A program made the position numbers and the translations under genes. Shown here one piece after another: positions 6,579 to 15,139 of a stretch of 18,858 nt of DNA (position 1 is the first letter of the stretch; every line of letters begins with the position of its first letter). The stretch is from Gammaproteobacteria bacterium (GTDB lineage: Bacteria; Pseudomonadota; Gammaproteobacteria; UBA6429; Thiohalophilaceae), in contig JAHEIJ010000004.1 in assembly GCA_024639445.1 (NCBI GenBank), positions 1-18,858 on the forward strand. Direction: 5' to 3'. The notes under the pieces were generated by a model that saw nothing but the letters and a program-made list of their open reading frames with translations, was not told where the DNA came from and searched no databases.

Positions 6579-8954
6579 ATGCCGAAAAAGTCTTCCCGTC
6601 GTCGTAAACCCGTAGCCAGCCATAAAAGTCGGCGAAAAGCGGCTCCCTCCAAGAGAAAACGTCCCGCCAGGCGTAAACCGCTCACCGGCTGGCGACGCTT
6701 TGTAAACTGGCGGACTATCCTGCTCGGTGGTTTTGTGCTGACCGTGGCGTGGGTGATCTATCTCGATGTTGTTATCCGCGTTCAGTTCGAAGGCAAGCGT
6801 TGGGCCTTGCCGGCCCAGGTTTTTGGCCGTCCTCTGGAATTGTATGCAGGTGCGACATTGTCATCGCAATCGTTCCGTGAGGAACTGGAGCAGCTCGGAT
6901 ACCGTTATGCTTACCGGGTTAGCGAGCCCGGGACATTTTCTCAGAGTGGTGGCGAATTCCGGCTCTATAGCCGCGCATTTCATTTCTGGGATGGTGATGC
7001 GCCGGCCCGGTTGATGGATGTTCAATTCGACGACGGCATGGTGCAGACCGTGCAGGATGTTAAGGACGGTTCGGAGTTGGATATTGTCAGGCTGGAGCCA
7101 CTCAGGGTGGGAGGCATTTACCCTTCCCATCGTGAAGACCGCGTTCTGGTCAAACTGGAAGACGTACCGCCCTTGTTACCCAAGGGCCTGGTGGCGGTCG
7201 AGGATCGTGATTTTTATCTGCATCATGGGGTCGCACCGCGAGCCATTGCACGCGCCATGATGGCTAACCTCAAAGCCGGGGCCACTGTGCAGGGTGGCAG
7301 CACCATGACCCAGCAACTGGTAAAAAATTTCTTTTTGAGCAATAAACGCAGCCTGTGGCGCAAGGGCAATGAAGCCATTATGGCGGTGTTACTGGAATGG
7401 CATTATGACAAAGACGAAATTCTTCAAGCCTATCTGAATGAAATCTATCTCGGCCAGGAAAAAAGTCGCGCGATTCATGGTTTTGGTCTCGCCAGCCACT
7501 ATTATTTTGACCGGCCATTACAGAAGTTGACCCTACCGCAGATAGCAACGCTCATTGCCCTGGTGAGAGGACCGTCTTATTACGATCCCCTGCGACATCC
7601 GGAACGGTTGCGTAAACGTCGTAATCTTATCCTCGACATTATGGCGGAGCAGGCTGTTATTACCAGGGACGAAGCCAACCAGGCGAAAACATCCGGTCTG
7701 GGTATTGCCAGAGGTCGAGCCGGGGACACGCATTATCCTGCCTTTATGGAACTGGTACGTCGCCAGTTGCAACGGGATTATCGTAAGGAAGATTTAACCT
7801 CTGAAGGGTTGCGTATATTCACCACCTTTGATCCGCGAGTGCAGCAGGCGTCCGAACAGGCCTTGCGTCGTCGGACCCAGTTACTGGATATGCAGCGAGG
7901 CCTGCAAGGCCAGTTACAAGGCGCGGTCGTCGTGACGGATACCACCAGCGGAGAAGTGTTGGCGGTAGTGGGTGATCGTCAGCCGCGCTATGCCGGTTTT
8001 AACCGCGCCCTGGATGCCCAGCGCCAGATCGGTTCCCTGATCAAGCCCGCGGTTTATCTCACGGCCCTGGAGCAGTCAGACAAGTACACGCTGGCGACCA
8101 GCCTGAATGACTCGCCGATAAGCATGAAAGGACCTGAGGGCACTATCTGGTCCCCGAAAAATTATGATGACAAGTCCCATGGCACGGTGCCGTTGTATTC
8201 TGCGCTGGTTCACTCCTACAACCAGGCGACAGTTCGCCTCGGGATGGACCTTGGATTTGAGCGCATTGCCGATACCTTGCAGCGACTGGGGGCCGAGCGG
8301 GAGATCCCGCCGTATCCCTCTATGCTGCTTGGCGCCATTGGATTTACGCCCTATGAAGTGACCGGCTTATATCAGACCCTGGCTTCGGGTGGTTTTCATA
8401 CACCCTTACGGGTCATTCGAGAAGTCATGACCGTCGATGGTGAACACCTGCGTCGATTTCCGCTTGAAGTGGAGCAAACTGTTGATCCAGCCCATGTGGC
8501 GGTATTGGTGAGTGCTTTGCATGAAGTGACAAAAACCGGCACAGCAAGAAGTCTGCAACACCACCTGCCAGTGGGATTGACTGTCGCAGGCAAAACCGGA
8601 ACCACCAATGATCAACGGGATAGCTGGTTCGCCGGCTTCAGCGGTGAACATCTGGCTGTGGTCTGGCTAGGCCGGGATGATAATCAACCGACCGGCTTGA
8701 CTGGCAGTAGTGGGGCTCTCACGGTCTGGGCTGATATCATGGGTCATATACCGACGCGCCCATTACCCGCACCGGTCACCGATAAAGTGGCATACTACTG
8801 GATTGATCAGTCCAGTGGATTGTTAAGCGAAGCGAAATGCGAGGGTGCAATCAATCTGGCATTTATTGAAGGTACGGCCCCGCAAGAGCACTCCGCCTGT
8901 CGTGAGTCGCAAACTGACTCCGGGAGTTGGTTCAAAAACTTGTTTAATCGATGA
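6579..8954 (+). CDS. mrcB: Penicillin-binding protein 1B, bifunctional peptidoglycan glycosyltransferase/transpeptidase
   Basis: PBP1b polymerises lipid II into glycan strands and crosslinks the stem peptides on the periplasmic side of the inner membrane. The 791-residue protein has a very basic cytoplasmic tail (1-40), one membrane segment (about 46-66) and a UB2H-like region (about 75-165). The GT51 domain follows, with catalytic E208 in VAVEDRDFY, the GGSTMTQQL motif (239-247) and second glutamate E288 in LNEIYLGQ. The transpeptidase domain has nucleophile S486 in SLIK (486-489), SYN at 546-548 and KTGT at 672-675. The UB2H region and two C-terminal cysteines (C754, C774) favour PBP1b over PBP1a. 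The ATG at 6579 gives the expected basic tail but has no clear ribosome-binding site; TAGAAT at 6544-6549 is a possible -10. The downstream lipoprotein gene starts 11 bp after the stop, so both are probably cotranscribed. Confidence 0.96.
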   Translation: MPKKSSRRRKPVASHKSRRKAAPSKRKRPARRKPLTGWRRFVNWRTILLGGFVLTVAWVIYLDVVIRVQFEGKRWALPAQVFGRPLELYAGATLSSQSFREELEQLGYRYAYRVSEPGTFSQSGGEFRLYSRAFHFWDGDAPARLMDVQFDDGMVQTVQDVKDGSELDIVRLEPLRVGGIYPSHREDRVLVKLEDVPPLLPKGLVAVEDRDFYLHHGVAPRAIARAMMANLKAGATVQGGSTMTQQLVKNFFLSNKRSLWRKGNEAIMAVLLEWHYDKDEILQAYLNEIYLGQEKSRAIHGFGLASHYYFDRPLQKLTLPQIATLIALVRGPSYYDPLRHPERLRKRRNLILDIMAEQAVITRDEANQAKTSGLGIARGRAGDTHYPAFMELVRRQLQRDYRKEDLTSEGLRIFTTFDPRVQQASEQALRRRTQLLDMQRGLQGQLQGAVVVTDTTSGEVLAVVGDRQPRYAGFNRALDAQRQIGSLIKPAVYLTALEQSDKYTLATSLNDSPISMKGPEGTIWSPKNYDDKSHGTVPLYSALVHSYNQATVRLGMDLGFERIADTLQRLGAEREIPPYPSMLLGAIGFTPYEVTGLYQTLASGGFHTPLRVIREVMTVDGEHLRRFPLEVEQTVDPAHVAVLVSALHEVTKTGTARSLQHHLPVGLTVAGKTGTTNDQRDSWFAGFSGEHLAVVWLGRDDNQPTGLTGSSGALTVWADIMGHIPTRPLPAPVTDKVAYYWIDQSSGLLSEAKCEGAINLAFIEGTAPQEHSACRESQTDSGSWFKNLFNR

Positions 8955-8965
8955 TATGAATCCGC

Positions 8966-9433
8966 ATGATGCATAGAAAACTCGTTGGGATAACCCTGCT
9001 GCTCTTGGCAGGTTGTAGTGTTTCACCACCACAACCAGAAGGCCAGCAAGGCTTTGAGGTAGAACCGGTAGCGGCAGATCAGCCGCAAATTCGGCCTTCA
9101 CCCCAGACGAGTAAAGCGGCCCTGGCCCTGCTGGCGAAAGCCCGGCAAGCAGCCAACGAAGGACGTTTAAGCGTAGCGGAAGCGCAACTGGAACGGGCGT
9201 TACGGATTGAACCGCAGAATGCGGTGTTATGGCACTACATGGCCAAATTGCGTCTACACCAGGGACAGCTCAGTCAGGCTGCAGGCCTTGCGGCCAAGTC
9301 TAATAGCCTGGATCAGGGTAATCAGGAATTACAAGCCAATAATTGGCGTATTATTGCTCAAGCCCGCTATCAGAAAGGGGACAAGTCAGGGGCCGAGGCA
9401 GCGCAGCGTCACGCGGAGCAACTGCTTGAATAA
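8966..9433 (+). CDS. lpoP: TPR lipoprotein, probable LpoP-type activator of PBP1b
   Basis: The 155-residue protein has a lipoprotein signal with lipobox LAGC and lipidated C17. A Pro/Gln/Glu-rich linker (about 18-48) follows, then about three tetratricopeptide repeats (about 51-84, 85-118 and 122-154). In Pseudomonas aeruginosa an outer-membrane TPR lipoprotein, LpoP, activates PBP1b, and related genes are found next to the PBP1b gene in several gammaproteobacteria. Position 11 bp after mrcB, size, lipobox and TPR fold all fit. The family assignment is by architecture and context, not alignment. Two adjacent ATGs (8966 and 8969) could serve as start, neither with a good ribosome-binding site; translation may be coupled to mrcB. 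It could also be an unrelated TPR lipoprotein. Confidence 0.75.
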   Translation: MMHRKLVGITLLLLAGCSVSPPQPEGQQGFEVEPVAADQPQIRPSPQTSKAALALLAKARQAANEGRLSVAEAQLERALRIEPQNAVLWHYMAKLRLHQGQLSQAAGLAAKSNSLDQGNQELQANNWRIIAQARYQKGDKSGAEAAQRHAEQLLE

Positions 9434-9509
9434 CAGCAGATAAATACTCGATACAGTATACTTCTCACCCAAATCAATTACTCAACCAACCACCACATCG
9501 TTTTTTCAC

Positions 9510-11456
9510 TTGCTTTCAGCCACGGACATACTCGGTAGCAACGGACAGCTTGCACAGCAGCTGGAGGGATTTGCTCCTCGTCGCGTGCAGCAGGAACTGG
9601 CTGAAGCCGTGACGGATGCACTGACACACAAATCAGTTCTGGTGGCGGAAGCCGGCACGGGAACAGGCAAGACCTTTGCCTACCTGGTACCAGCCATGCT
9701 CTCGGGGCAAAAGGTGATTATTTCCACCGGCACCAAAAACCTGCAGGACCAGTTATTCAAGCGGGATGTACCAGTGGTACGTGATGCGCTTGCCGTGCCG
9801 GTCAGTGTGGCGTTGTTAAAAGGCCGGGGCAATTATCTTTGCGTGCATCGCCTGGCATTGGCGGAAGCGGGGCGTTATACCTCACACGAGCAGGCTGACA
9901 AGGTTCGGCGTATACGAAGCTGGGCCGGGCGGACTCACAATGGTGATATTGCCGAGTGTAGCGACATCAATGAGAGCGATATGGTATGGGCGCAGGTCAC
10001 ATCCAACAGCGAGAATTGCCTGGGACAGGAGTGTCCTTCCTTTGATGACTGCCATTTGATCAATGCCCGTCGGGCTGCCCAGGCCGCCGATATCGTGGTG
10101 GTGAATCATCATCTGCTGTTATCCGATATGGCTTTGAAGGAAGAAGGTTTTGGTGAGCTGTTGCCGGCCGCTGATGCTTTTATTATTGATGAGGCGCATC
10201 AGCTAGCCGATGTGGCATCCAACTTTTTTGGGCAGGCGATAAGCGGCAATCAACTCCTGGAACTGGCCCGCGATATCGACACCGAGTTCCGACGTGATAT
10301 TAACGAGGGTGACGAAATCGTCCGCGCCACCGATCAGTTACAAAAGCAGGTGCGTGATCTACGCTTAGCCTTTGGCCAGGCCCAGCGTCGGGCCGCCTGG
10401 TTGGAAGTCAGCCACCAGTCAGACATTCAAGCGTTGGTAACGGCGGTCGAGGAACAGTTGGAAGCGATCCGGCGTTTACTCCATCCCCTGGCTGAACGCA
10501 GCAAGGGCCTGGAAAGCTGTGAACGCCGTTGCGCCGATTTGCTCGCCGCGTTTGTTGCGCTCACCGGCGAGAGTCCTGAGGACCATATTCATTGGTTTGA
10601 AACCTATAAACGATCCTTTTCCCTGCATCTTACTCCTTTAAGTATTGCTGACTATTTTCAAAAGCAGATGCTGGGAGTGTCGGCGGCCTGGATATTCACC
10701 TCGGCCACACTGGCCGTGGGCAAAAGCTTTAGCCATTTTACCGATCGCCTGGGTTTGCAGGAGGTAATCAGTGCGCAATGGGAAAGTCCGTTTGACTATG
10801 CCGAACAGGCTCTGTTTTATGTGCCCAAAGGGTTGCCAGAACCCAGCGCGCCTGCATATACCCAGGGGGTGATCAAGGCAGCGCTACCGGTACTGGCCGC
10901 CAGTCAGGGCCGCGCGTTTCTATTGTTTACCAGTTACCGTGCCTTGACTGAAGCGGCGACATTATTGAGTGAACAGGCGGACTACCCGCTGTTTGTACAG
11001 GGGGACGCACCCCGTGATATTTTATTGCATCGCTTTCGCAATACACCCCATGCGGTACTGTTGGGCACCAGTAGCTTCTGGGAAGGTGTGGATGTACGGG
11101 GTGAGGCGCTTTCATGTGTGATCATTGATAAATTACCGTTTGCTTCACCCGGGGATCCGGTATTAAAAGCCCGCATCGATGCCATGCGTAAAATGGGTAT
11201 TAATGCCTTTATGGAATACCAGTTACCGGATGCGGTGATTGCACTCAAGCAAGGCGCAGGACGGCTGATTCGGGATGTGCATGACCGTGGCGTACTCATG
11301 ATTTGTGATCCCCGCTTGTTGAATAAACCCTATGGTCGATTGTTTCTCGACAGCCTGCCACCCATGGCCCGTACGCGGGATCCACAGCAGGTCGAGGAAT
11401 TCTTTGCGCTGCAAGCCGGTGCGGCTAAGCGTAGTAGCCGGAGTACGATGGCTTGA
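9510..11456 (+). CDS. yoaA: ATP-dependent DNA helicase YoaA (DinG/XPD-like, Fe-S)
   Basis: This is a superfamily 2, XPD/DinG-type 5'-3' helicase of 648 residues, linked in E. coli to DNA damage tolerance and replication-fork repair. Walker A is EAGTGTGKT (47-55) and the Walker B DEAH box is D227-H230. Four cysteines, C111, C170, C175 and C181, fit the 4Fe-4S cluster ligands. Late motifs include SFWEGVDVRG and the arginine-finger motif GAGRLIRD. Similarity to E. coli YoaA, recalled from memory, continues to both ends. The start is a TTG at 9510: the frame has a stop at 9441 and no ATG or GTG between, and GQLAQQLEGF a few residues in matches the YoaA N-terminus. No ribosome-binding site is obvious. 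The stop overlaps the tsaB start. A perfect half LexA site (ATACAG, 9451-9456) lies upstream but the other half is poor. Confidence 0.95.
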   Translation: MLSATDILGSNGQLAQQLEGFAPRRVQQELAEAVTDALTHKSVLVAEAGTGTGKTFAYLVPAMLSGQKVIISTGTKNLQDQLFKRDVPVVRDALAVPVSVALLKGRGNYLCVHRLALAEAGRYTSHEQADKVRRIRSWAGRTHNGDIAECSDINESDMVWAQVTSNSENCLGQECPSFDDCHLINARRAAQAADIVVVNHHLLLSDMALKEEGFGELLPAADAFIIDEAHQLADVASNFFGQAISGNQLLELARDIDTEFRRDINEGDEIVRATDQLQKQVRDLRLAFGQAQRRAAWLEVSHQSDIQALVTAVEEQLEAIRRLLHPLAERSKGLESCERRCADLLAAFVALTGESPEDHIHWFETYKRSFSLHLTPLSIADYFQKQMLGVSAAWIFTSATLAVGKSFSHFTDRLGLQEVISAQWESPFDYAEQALFYVPKGLPEPSAPAYTQGVIKAALPVLAASQGRAFLLFTSYRALTEAATLLSEQADYPLFVQGDAPRDILLHRFRNTPHAVLLGTSSFWEGVDVRGEALSCVIIDKLPFASPGDPVLKARIDAMRKMGINAFMEYQLPDAVIALKQGAGRLIRDVHDRGVLMICDPRLLNKPYGRLFLDSLPPMARTRDPQQVEEFFALQAGAAKRSSRSTMA

Positions 11457-12133
11457 AACTGTTAGCGATCGATACGGTGACGGAAGCCTGTTCGGCGGCG
11501 TTATGGCTGGACGGTGAAGTCCGAGAGCGATTTGAGATCGCGCCGCGGCAACATACTACGTTGATACTACCCATGGTACAGCAACTGCTTGCAGAGAGCG
11601 GCTTAAATCTGTCCCAGCTGGATACCCTGGCCGTGGATCGTGGTCCGGGATCATTTACCGGTGTGCGCATTGGCACCGGCGTCGTGCAGGGCCTGGCGTA
11701 TTCAGTGGATTTACCGGTGGTGCCAGTTTCCAGCTTGGCGACACTGGCACAGGCGGTGTGGCTGAAACTGCGCCATGAAAATGTTCTGGCATTGATCGAT
11801 GCACGAATGCAGGAAGTTTATTGGGCGCGCTATGAATTTCAGGGCAAGCTAATGGTCACCGCGAGTGCAGAGCGGGTGGGTCCCGTTGAGCAGGTAATGA
11901 TGGAAGACGGGCCGTGTTACTGTGTCGGCAGTGGCAGCCGGCAATACCAGGATCAACTGCAATCCCAGCCTGGTTTTCAGGTCTTGGCGGATAGCGCGTA
12001 TGATTTTCCCCATGCGGCGGTATTAGCCGGATTGGCCGTCAATGCCTATGAGCGCAATGAGGTTGTCAGGGCGGAGCAACTTGAGCCAATTTACCTTCGG
12101 AATCAGGTGGCGCAGCGCAAATCTGCTTCATAA
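11453..12133 (+). CDS. tsaB: tRNA threonylcarbamoyladenosine biosynthesis protein TsaB
   Basis: TsaB (YeaZ) is the non-catalytic partner of TsaD; with TsaE they transfer threonylcarbamoyl from TsaC product to A37 of ANN-decoding tRNAs in the cytosol. The 226-residue length is close to the 231 of E. coli. Visible family blocks are LAIDTVTEACSAALW (4-18), the RGPGSFTGVRIG motif (about 63-74), ALIDARMQEVYWARY and the C-terminal PIYLRNQVA. The start is a TTG at 11453 whose last bases overlap the yoaA stop (TTGA, 4-nt overlap). The ATG 5 nt upstream is in another frame. Translational coupling to yoaA is likely. The yoaA-tsaB order is the same in E. coli. Confidence 0.95.
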   Translation: MKLLAIDTVTEACSAALWLDGEVRERFEIAPRQHTTLILPMVQQLLAESGLNLSQLDTLAVDRGPGSFTGVRIGTGVVQGLAYSVDLPVVPVSSLATLAQAVWLKLRHENVLALIDARMQEVYWARYEFQGKLMVTASAERVGPVEQVMMEDGPCYCVGSGSRQYQDQLQSQPGFQVLADSAYDFPHAAVLAGLAVNAYERNEVVRAEQLEPIYLRNQVAQRKSAS

Positions 12134-12232
12134 GTGGGGTTGCCAGGGTGATACCAGGTTACGTGATCTTGAGGCTGTTTTCGACTACCATTTCCTCCCA
12201 TAAAACGTGTTCATTTATTTTCAGGTGATCGT

Positions 12233-12760
12233 ATGTTGAACCTCAGATCCATTTTTGTACTTTTCCTGCTGGCAACTACAGTTGCATGGGCTGAAGAAGC
12301 GGCGGCACCGGCTGGGATAGAGGCGACAACTGCAACACCTCCACCGGTTGTTGAGCCGAGTGTCTATGTAAAAAAGGTAAAAGGGGATTTTTCTGCTACC
12401 TATAAAAAGGTATTTACCGCGCTTGAGAACAACGGTTATTTCGTGGTTTTCGAACCCAATATTGGTAAGAATCTGTCAAATTTCGCCCAACGTTGGGGCA
12501 AAAATTATAATAAGAATGATTTGGACGCTATTCGCAGTCTGGTGTTCTGCAATGCCTGGTATGCAAATGAAGTGAGTAACATGGACCCCGATATGCTGGC
12601 TTTATGTCCCCTGCATATCACCCTTACCCATAAAAAAGGCACTACCTCGATATTGTTTGTGCGTCCCAGTCAGGTCGCGTCAAACAGTCCGGCAAAAAAA
12701 GTCGTCACCGAACTGGAACTGGATGTGATTCGGGCTATTGAGCAGGGATTTATACCCTGA
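12233..12760 (+). CDS. Exported DUF302-like protein
   Basis: The 175-residue protein has a Sec signal peptide (about 1-20, cleavage after AWA), an Ala/Thr/Pro-rich linker (21-42) and a compact domain (about 43-175). The domain resembles DUF302: an FxxTYxKVxxAL helix, then a CN motif (C106-N107) and a CP motif (C125-P126), before a beta strand and a C-terminal helix. The two cysteines could form a disulfide in the periplasm. DUF302 has no firmly established reaction. AGGTGA lies 4 nt before the ATG at 12233, a good ribosome-binding site. The 99-bp gap after tsaB may hold its own promoter, but I see no clear one. It converges on dapE with 11 bp between the genes. Confidence 0.78.
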   Translation: MLNLRSIFVLFLLATTVAWAEEAAAPAGIEATTATPPPVVEPSVYVKKVKGDFSATYKKVFTALENNGYFVVFEPNIGKNLSNFAQRWGKNYNKNDLDAIRSLVFCNAWYANEVSNMDPDMLALCPLHITLTHKKGTTSILFVRPSQVASNSPAKKVVTELELDVIRAIEQGFIP

Positions 12761-12771
12761 CCCGATCTGAT

Positions 12772-13899
12772 TCAGGTCAATAGATTATTGAGGATTTGCT
12801 GGTAAATTTCTGACAAAGTGTCTAGCTCGTCAATGGCAACATGTTCATCTACTTTATGAATGGTGGCGTTTAGCGGTCCCAGCTCCAGCACCTGGGCCCC
12901 GGTCGGTGCGATAAAACGACCATCCGAGGTGCCGCCACTAGTAGAAAGTTCTGTTTCATAACCGCAGATGGTTTTGATTGCGGCTTGCGTCGCATCGACG
13001 AGTTCTCCCTTCGGTGTTAAGAACGGTTGGCCGGAGAGTTGCCAGTCAATGTGGTAATCCAGGGGATGTTCTTGAAGTATCGTTTCCACCTGGCTTCGAA
13101 GCTCGGCATCGGTGATTTCGGTAGAGAAGCGAAAATTGAATAACACCGTCAAGTCGCCGGGAATGACATTGGTCGCGCCGGTACCCGCCTGAATGTTACT
13201 GATCTGAAACGTGGTCGGCGGAAAAGAATCATTGCCGTTGTCCCACTGCATGGCCACCAGTTCCGCCAATACGGGGGCAACCAGGTGCACGGGGTTTTTT
13301 GCCAGATGAGGGTAGGCCACGTGGCCCTGCGTCCCTCTGACAGTTAGTGTCGCCCCGAGGGAACCCCGTCGTCCATTCTTGATGACATCAGCGACTTTAT
13401 CCGAGCTGGTGGGTTCACCGACCAGGCACCAGTCGATGGCTTCGTTGCGTGCCTGTAACCATTCGATCACCTTCACCGTGCCCTCAATGGCCAGGCCTTC
13501 CTCATCACTGGTGATCAAGTAGCCAATTGAGCCCTGATGCTTGGGGTGCTGCGCGATAAAACGTTCGGTGGCCGTGATCATGGCGGCCAATGAGCCTTTC
13601 ATGTCAGTGGCACCACGGCCATACAACAGGCCATTTTCTTCAGTAGGTGAAAAAGGCGGGTGGCGCCAATCGCTTTCCGGTCCTGTTGGTACCACATCCG
13701 TATGGCCGGCGAAGACAAACAGCGGACCTTCAGAACCGCGCCGGGCCCAGAGGTTATCCACCTCTCCAAACCGGAGGTGATCAATAGAAAACCCAAGTGC
13801 CTCCAGGCGCCTGGCCATGATTGATTGGCACTCGGCATCTTCCGGTGTGACCGATTGGCGGGAGATTAACTCCTTGGCGAGATTGAGCGTGTCAGACAT
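12772..13899 (-). CDS. dapE: Succinyl-diaminopimelate desuccinylase
   Basis: DapE hydrolyses N-succinyl-LL-2,6-diaminopimelate to LL-diaminopimelate and succinate, in the succinylase branch of lysine and peptidoglycan precursor synthesis. The 375-residue protein is an M20-family di-zinc enzyme. The metal and catalytic residues line up with known DapE: H66 in AGHTDVV, D99 in GATDMKG, catalytic E133 and E134 in SDEEG, E162 in GEPT and H348 in ATIHKVDEHV. The C-terminal STSGGTSDGRF block is typical. Length matches the family. It is last in a leftward dapC-dapD-yffB-dapE operon, starting 10 bp after the yffB stop, as yffB-dapE in E. coli. Confidence 0.97.
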   Translation of the reverse strand: MSDTLNLAKELISRQSVTPEDAECQSIMARRLEALGFSIDHLRFGEVDNLWARRGSEGPLFVFAGHTDVVPTGPESDWRHPPFSPTEENGLLYGRGATDMKGSLAAMITATERFIAQHPKHQGSIGYLITSDEEGLAIEGTVKVIEWLQARNEAIDWCLVGEPTSSDKVADVIKNGRRGSLGATLTVRGTQGHVAYPHLAKNPVHLVAPVLAELVAMQWDNGNDSFPPTTFQISNIQAGTGATNVIPGDLTVLFNFRFSTEITDAELRSQVETILQEHPLDYHIDWQLSGQPFLTPKGELVDATQAAIKTICGYETELSTSGGTSDGRFIAPTGAQVLELGPLNATIHKVDEHVAIDELDTLSEIYQQILNNLLT

Positions 13900-13909
13900 A
13901 GTTTATGTT

Positions 13910-14254
13910 TTAACCAAACAGGTCTTGATAGTCAGCGTCTTTAAATCCGACATGGACCCGGGATTTCATTTCCAACACCGGACGCTTAATCAGGGTTGGC
14001 TCCGCCTGCATTAACTTGAGTGCGCTGCTTTCACTTAATTCGGTTTTTGCCTTATCCGGCAGTTTACGCCAGGTCTGGCCGCGACGATTTAACAAGGTTT
14101 CCCAGCCGACCACCGTGGCCCAGTGCTTGAGTTGCTTCGCACTGAGGCCATCCTTGCGAAAGTCATGAAACTGATAATCGACGTTGTGCGTTGTTAACCA
14201 CTTGCGTGCCTTGCGCACGGTATCACAGTTGGCAATGCCGTACAGAATGGCCAT
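13910..14254 (-). CDS. yffB: ArsC/Spx-family reductase-like protein YffB
   Basis: The 114-residue protein has a thioredoxin-like ArsC/Spx fold. A single cysteine, C10, lies in the N-terminal NCDTVRKA motif, followed by DFRKDGL and the conserved RPVLE segment near residue 91. Arsenate reduction is not established for this subgroup; E. coli YffB and homologues are proposed to be glutathione-linked reductases. Lack of a second cysteine rules out an Spx-type CXXC switch. Its ATG overlaps the dapD stop by one base (TAATG), so translation is probably coupled, and it precedes dapE by 10 bp. The link to dapE is conserved, but the reason is not known. Confidence 0.92.
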   Translation of the reverse strand: MAILYGIANCDTVRKARKWLTTHNVDYQFHDFRKDGLSAKQLKHWATVVGWETLLNRRGQTWRKLPDKAKTELSESSALKLMQAEPTLIKRPVLEMKSRVHVGFKDADYQDLFG

Positions 14255-15075
14255 TAAATGTCGCGCAACAGTTCGTTAATACCAACCTTGCCACGGGTTT
14301 TTTCATCCACCTGTTTGACGATCACGGCGCAATAAAGACTGTATTTGCCATCCTTGGAGGGCAGATTGCCGGATACCACCACGGAACCAGCCGGAATGCG
14401 TCCGTAGGTGATTTCATCCGTCATACGATTGTAGATACGGGTACTTTGACCGATGTAGACACCCATGGAAATTACCGAGCTTTCTTCCACGATTACACCT
14501 TCGACCACTTCGGAACGTGCACCGATAAAGCAATTGTCTTCAATGATGGTTGGCGCGGCTTGTAGTGGTTCCAGCACGCCACCAATACCTACACCACCGG
14601 AGAGATGTACATTCTTGCCAATCTGGGCACAGGAGCCGACGGTGGCCCAGGTGTCTACCATGGTGCCGCTATCCACGTAGGCACCGATGTTCACATAAGA
14701 AGGCATCAGTACCACGCTGGGGGCAATGAAGGCGCCTTTGCGTACCGTGGCGGGCGGCACAACCCGTACCCCTTCGTTACGAAATTCACGCGAGTTGTAA
14801 TCCGAATATTTGGCCGGCACCTTGTCGTAATAATTGGTAAAGCCGCCTTTCATAAACTGGTTATCATGGATCCGGAATGACAGCAGCACGGCTTTCTTTA
14901 ACCATTCGTTAACCATCCAGTCATTATTCTGTTTTTCTGCAACCCGGACCTCACCCTTGTCCAGCATCTGGATGGCTTCGGTGACGGCTTCTTTCACGAT
15001 GGTATCAACGCTGCGCGGAGTGATCTCGGCGCGGTTTTCAAAGGCGTTTTCAATAATGGTCTTAATGTCGCTCAT
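14254..15075 (-). CDS. dapD: 2,3,4,5-tetrahydropyridine-2,6-dicarboxylate N-succinyltransferase
   Basis: DapD transfers succinyl from succinyl-CoA to tetrahydrodipicolinate, the first step of the succinylase branch. The 273-residue length is close to the 274 of E. coli. A helical N-terminal domain (about 1-105) is followed by a left-handed beta-helix of hexapeptide repeats (about 106-230) with family blocks GVGIGGVLEPLQA (161-173), IGARSEVVEGV (184-194) and MGVYIGQST (204-212). GGAG-type site GGAG (15088-15085) is 9 nt before the ATG at 15075. It lies 64 bp after dapC, with a perfect TATAAT in between that could be an internal promoter. Confidence 0.97.
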   Translation of the reverse strand: MSDIKTIIENAFENRAEITPRSVDTIVKEAVTEAIQMLDKGEVRVAEKQNNDWMVNEWLKKAVLLSFRIHDNQFMKGGFTNYYDKVPAKYSDYNSREFRNEGVRVVPPATVRKGAFIAPSVVLMPSYVNIGAYVDSGTMVDTWATVGSCAQIGKNVHLSGGVGIGGVLEPLQAAPTIIEDNCFIGARSEVVEGVIVEESSVISMGVYIGQSTRIYNRMTDEITYGRIPAGSVVVSGNLPSKDGKYSLYCAVIVKQVDEKTRGKVGINELLRDI

Positions 15076-15113
15076 GCAAGTATTCTCCAGTAGGGCGCGG
15101 CTGTCATATTGGC

Positions 15114-15126
15114 CGCTATTATAGCG
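15114..15126 (-). promoter_or_regulatory. Palindromic -10 element before dapD (possible internal promoter/operator)
   Basis: The 13-bp sequence CGCTAT-T-ATAGCG is a perfect palindrome with a one-base centre. On the minus strand it contains a consensus TATAAT (15123-15118), 43 bp before the dapD ATG. No good -35 is seen at 16-18 bp, so the promoter call is tentative. Confidence 0.4.
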
Positions 15127-15139
15127 AACAGAAAAAGGA

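Noticed and set aside
9441..9456. LexA (SOS) box upstream of yoaA
   Set aside because: The right half ATACAG is perfect, but the left half TAAATA does not match CTGTAT and lacks the CTG.
12759..12794. Bidirectional terminator between the DUF302-like gene and dapE
   Set aside because: Only competing 5-6 bp arms (TGACC/GGTCA, TCAATA/TATTGA) and no T run; part of it is dapE coding sequence.
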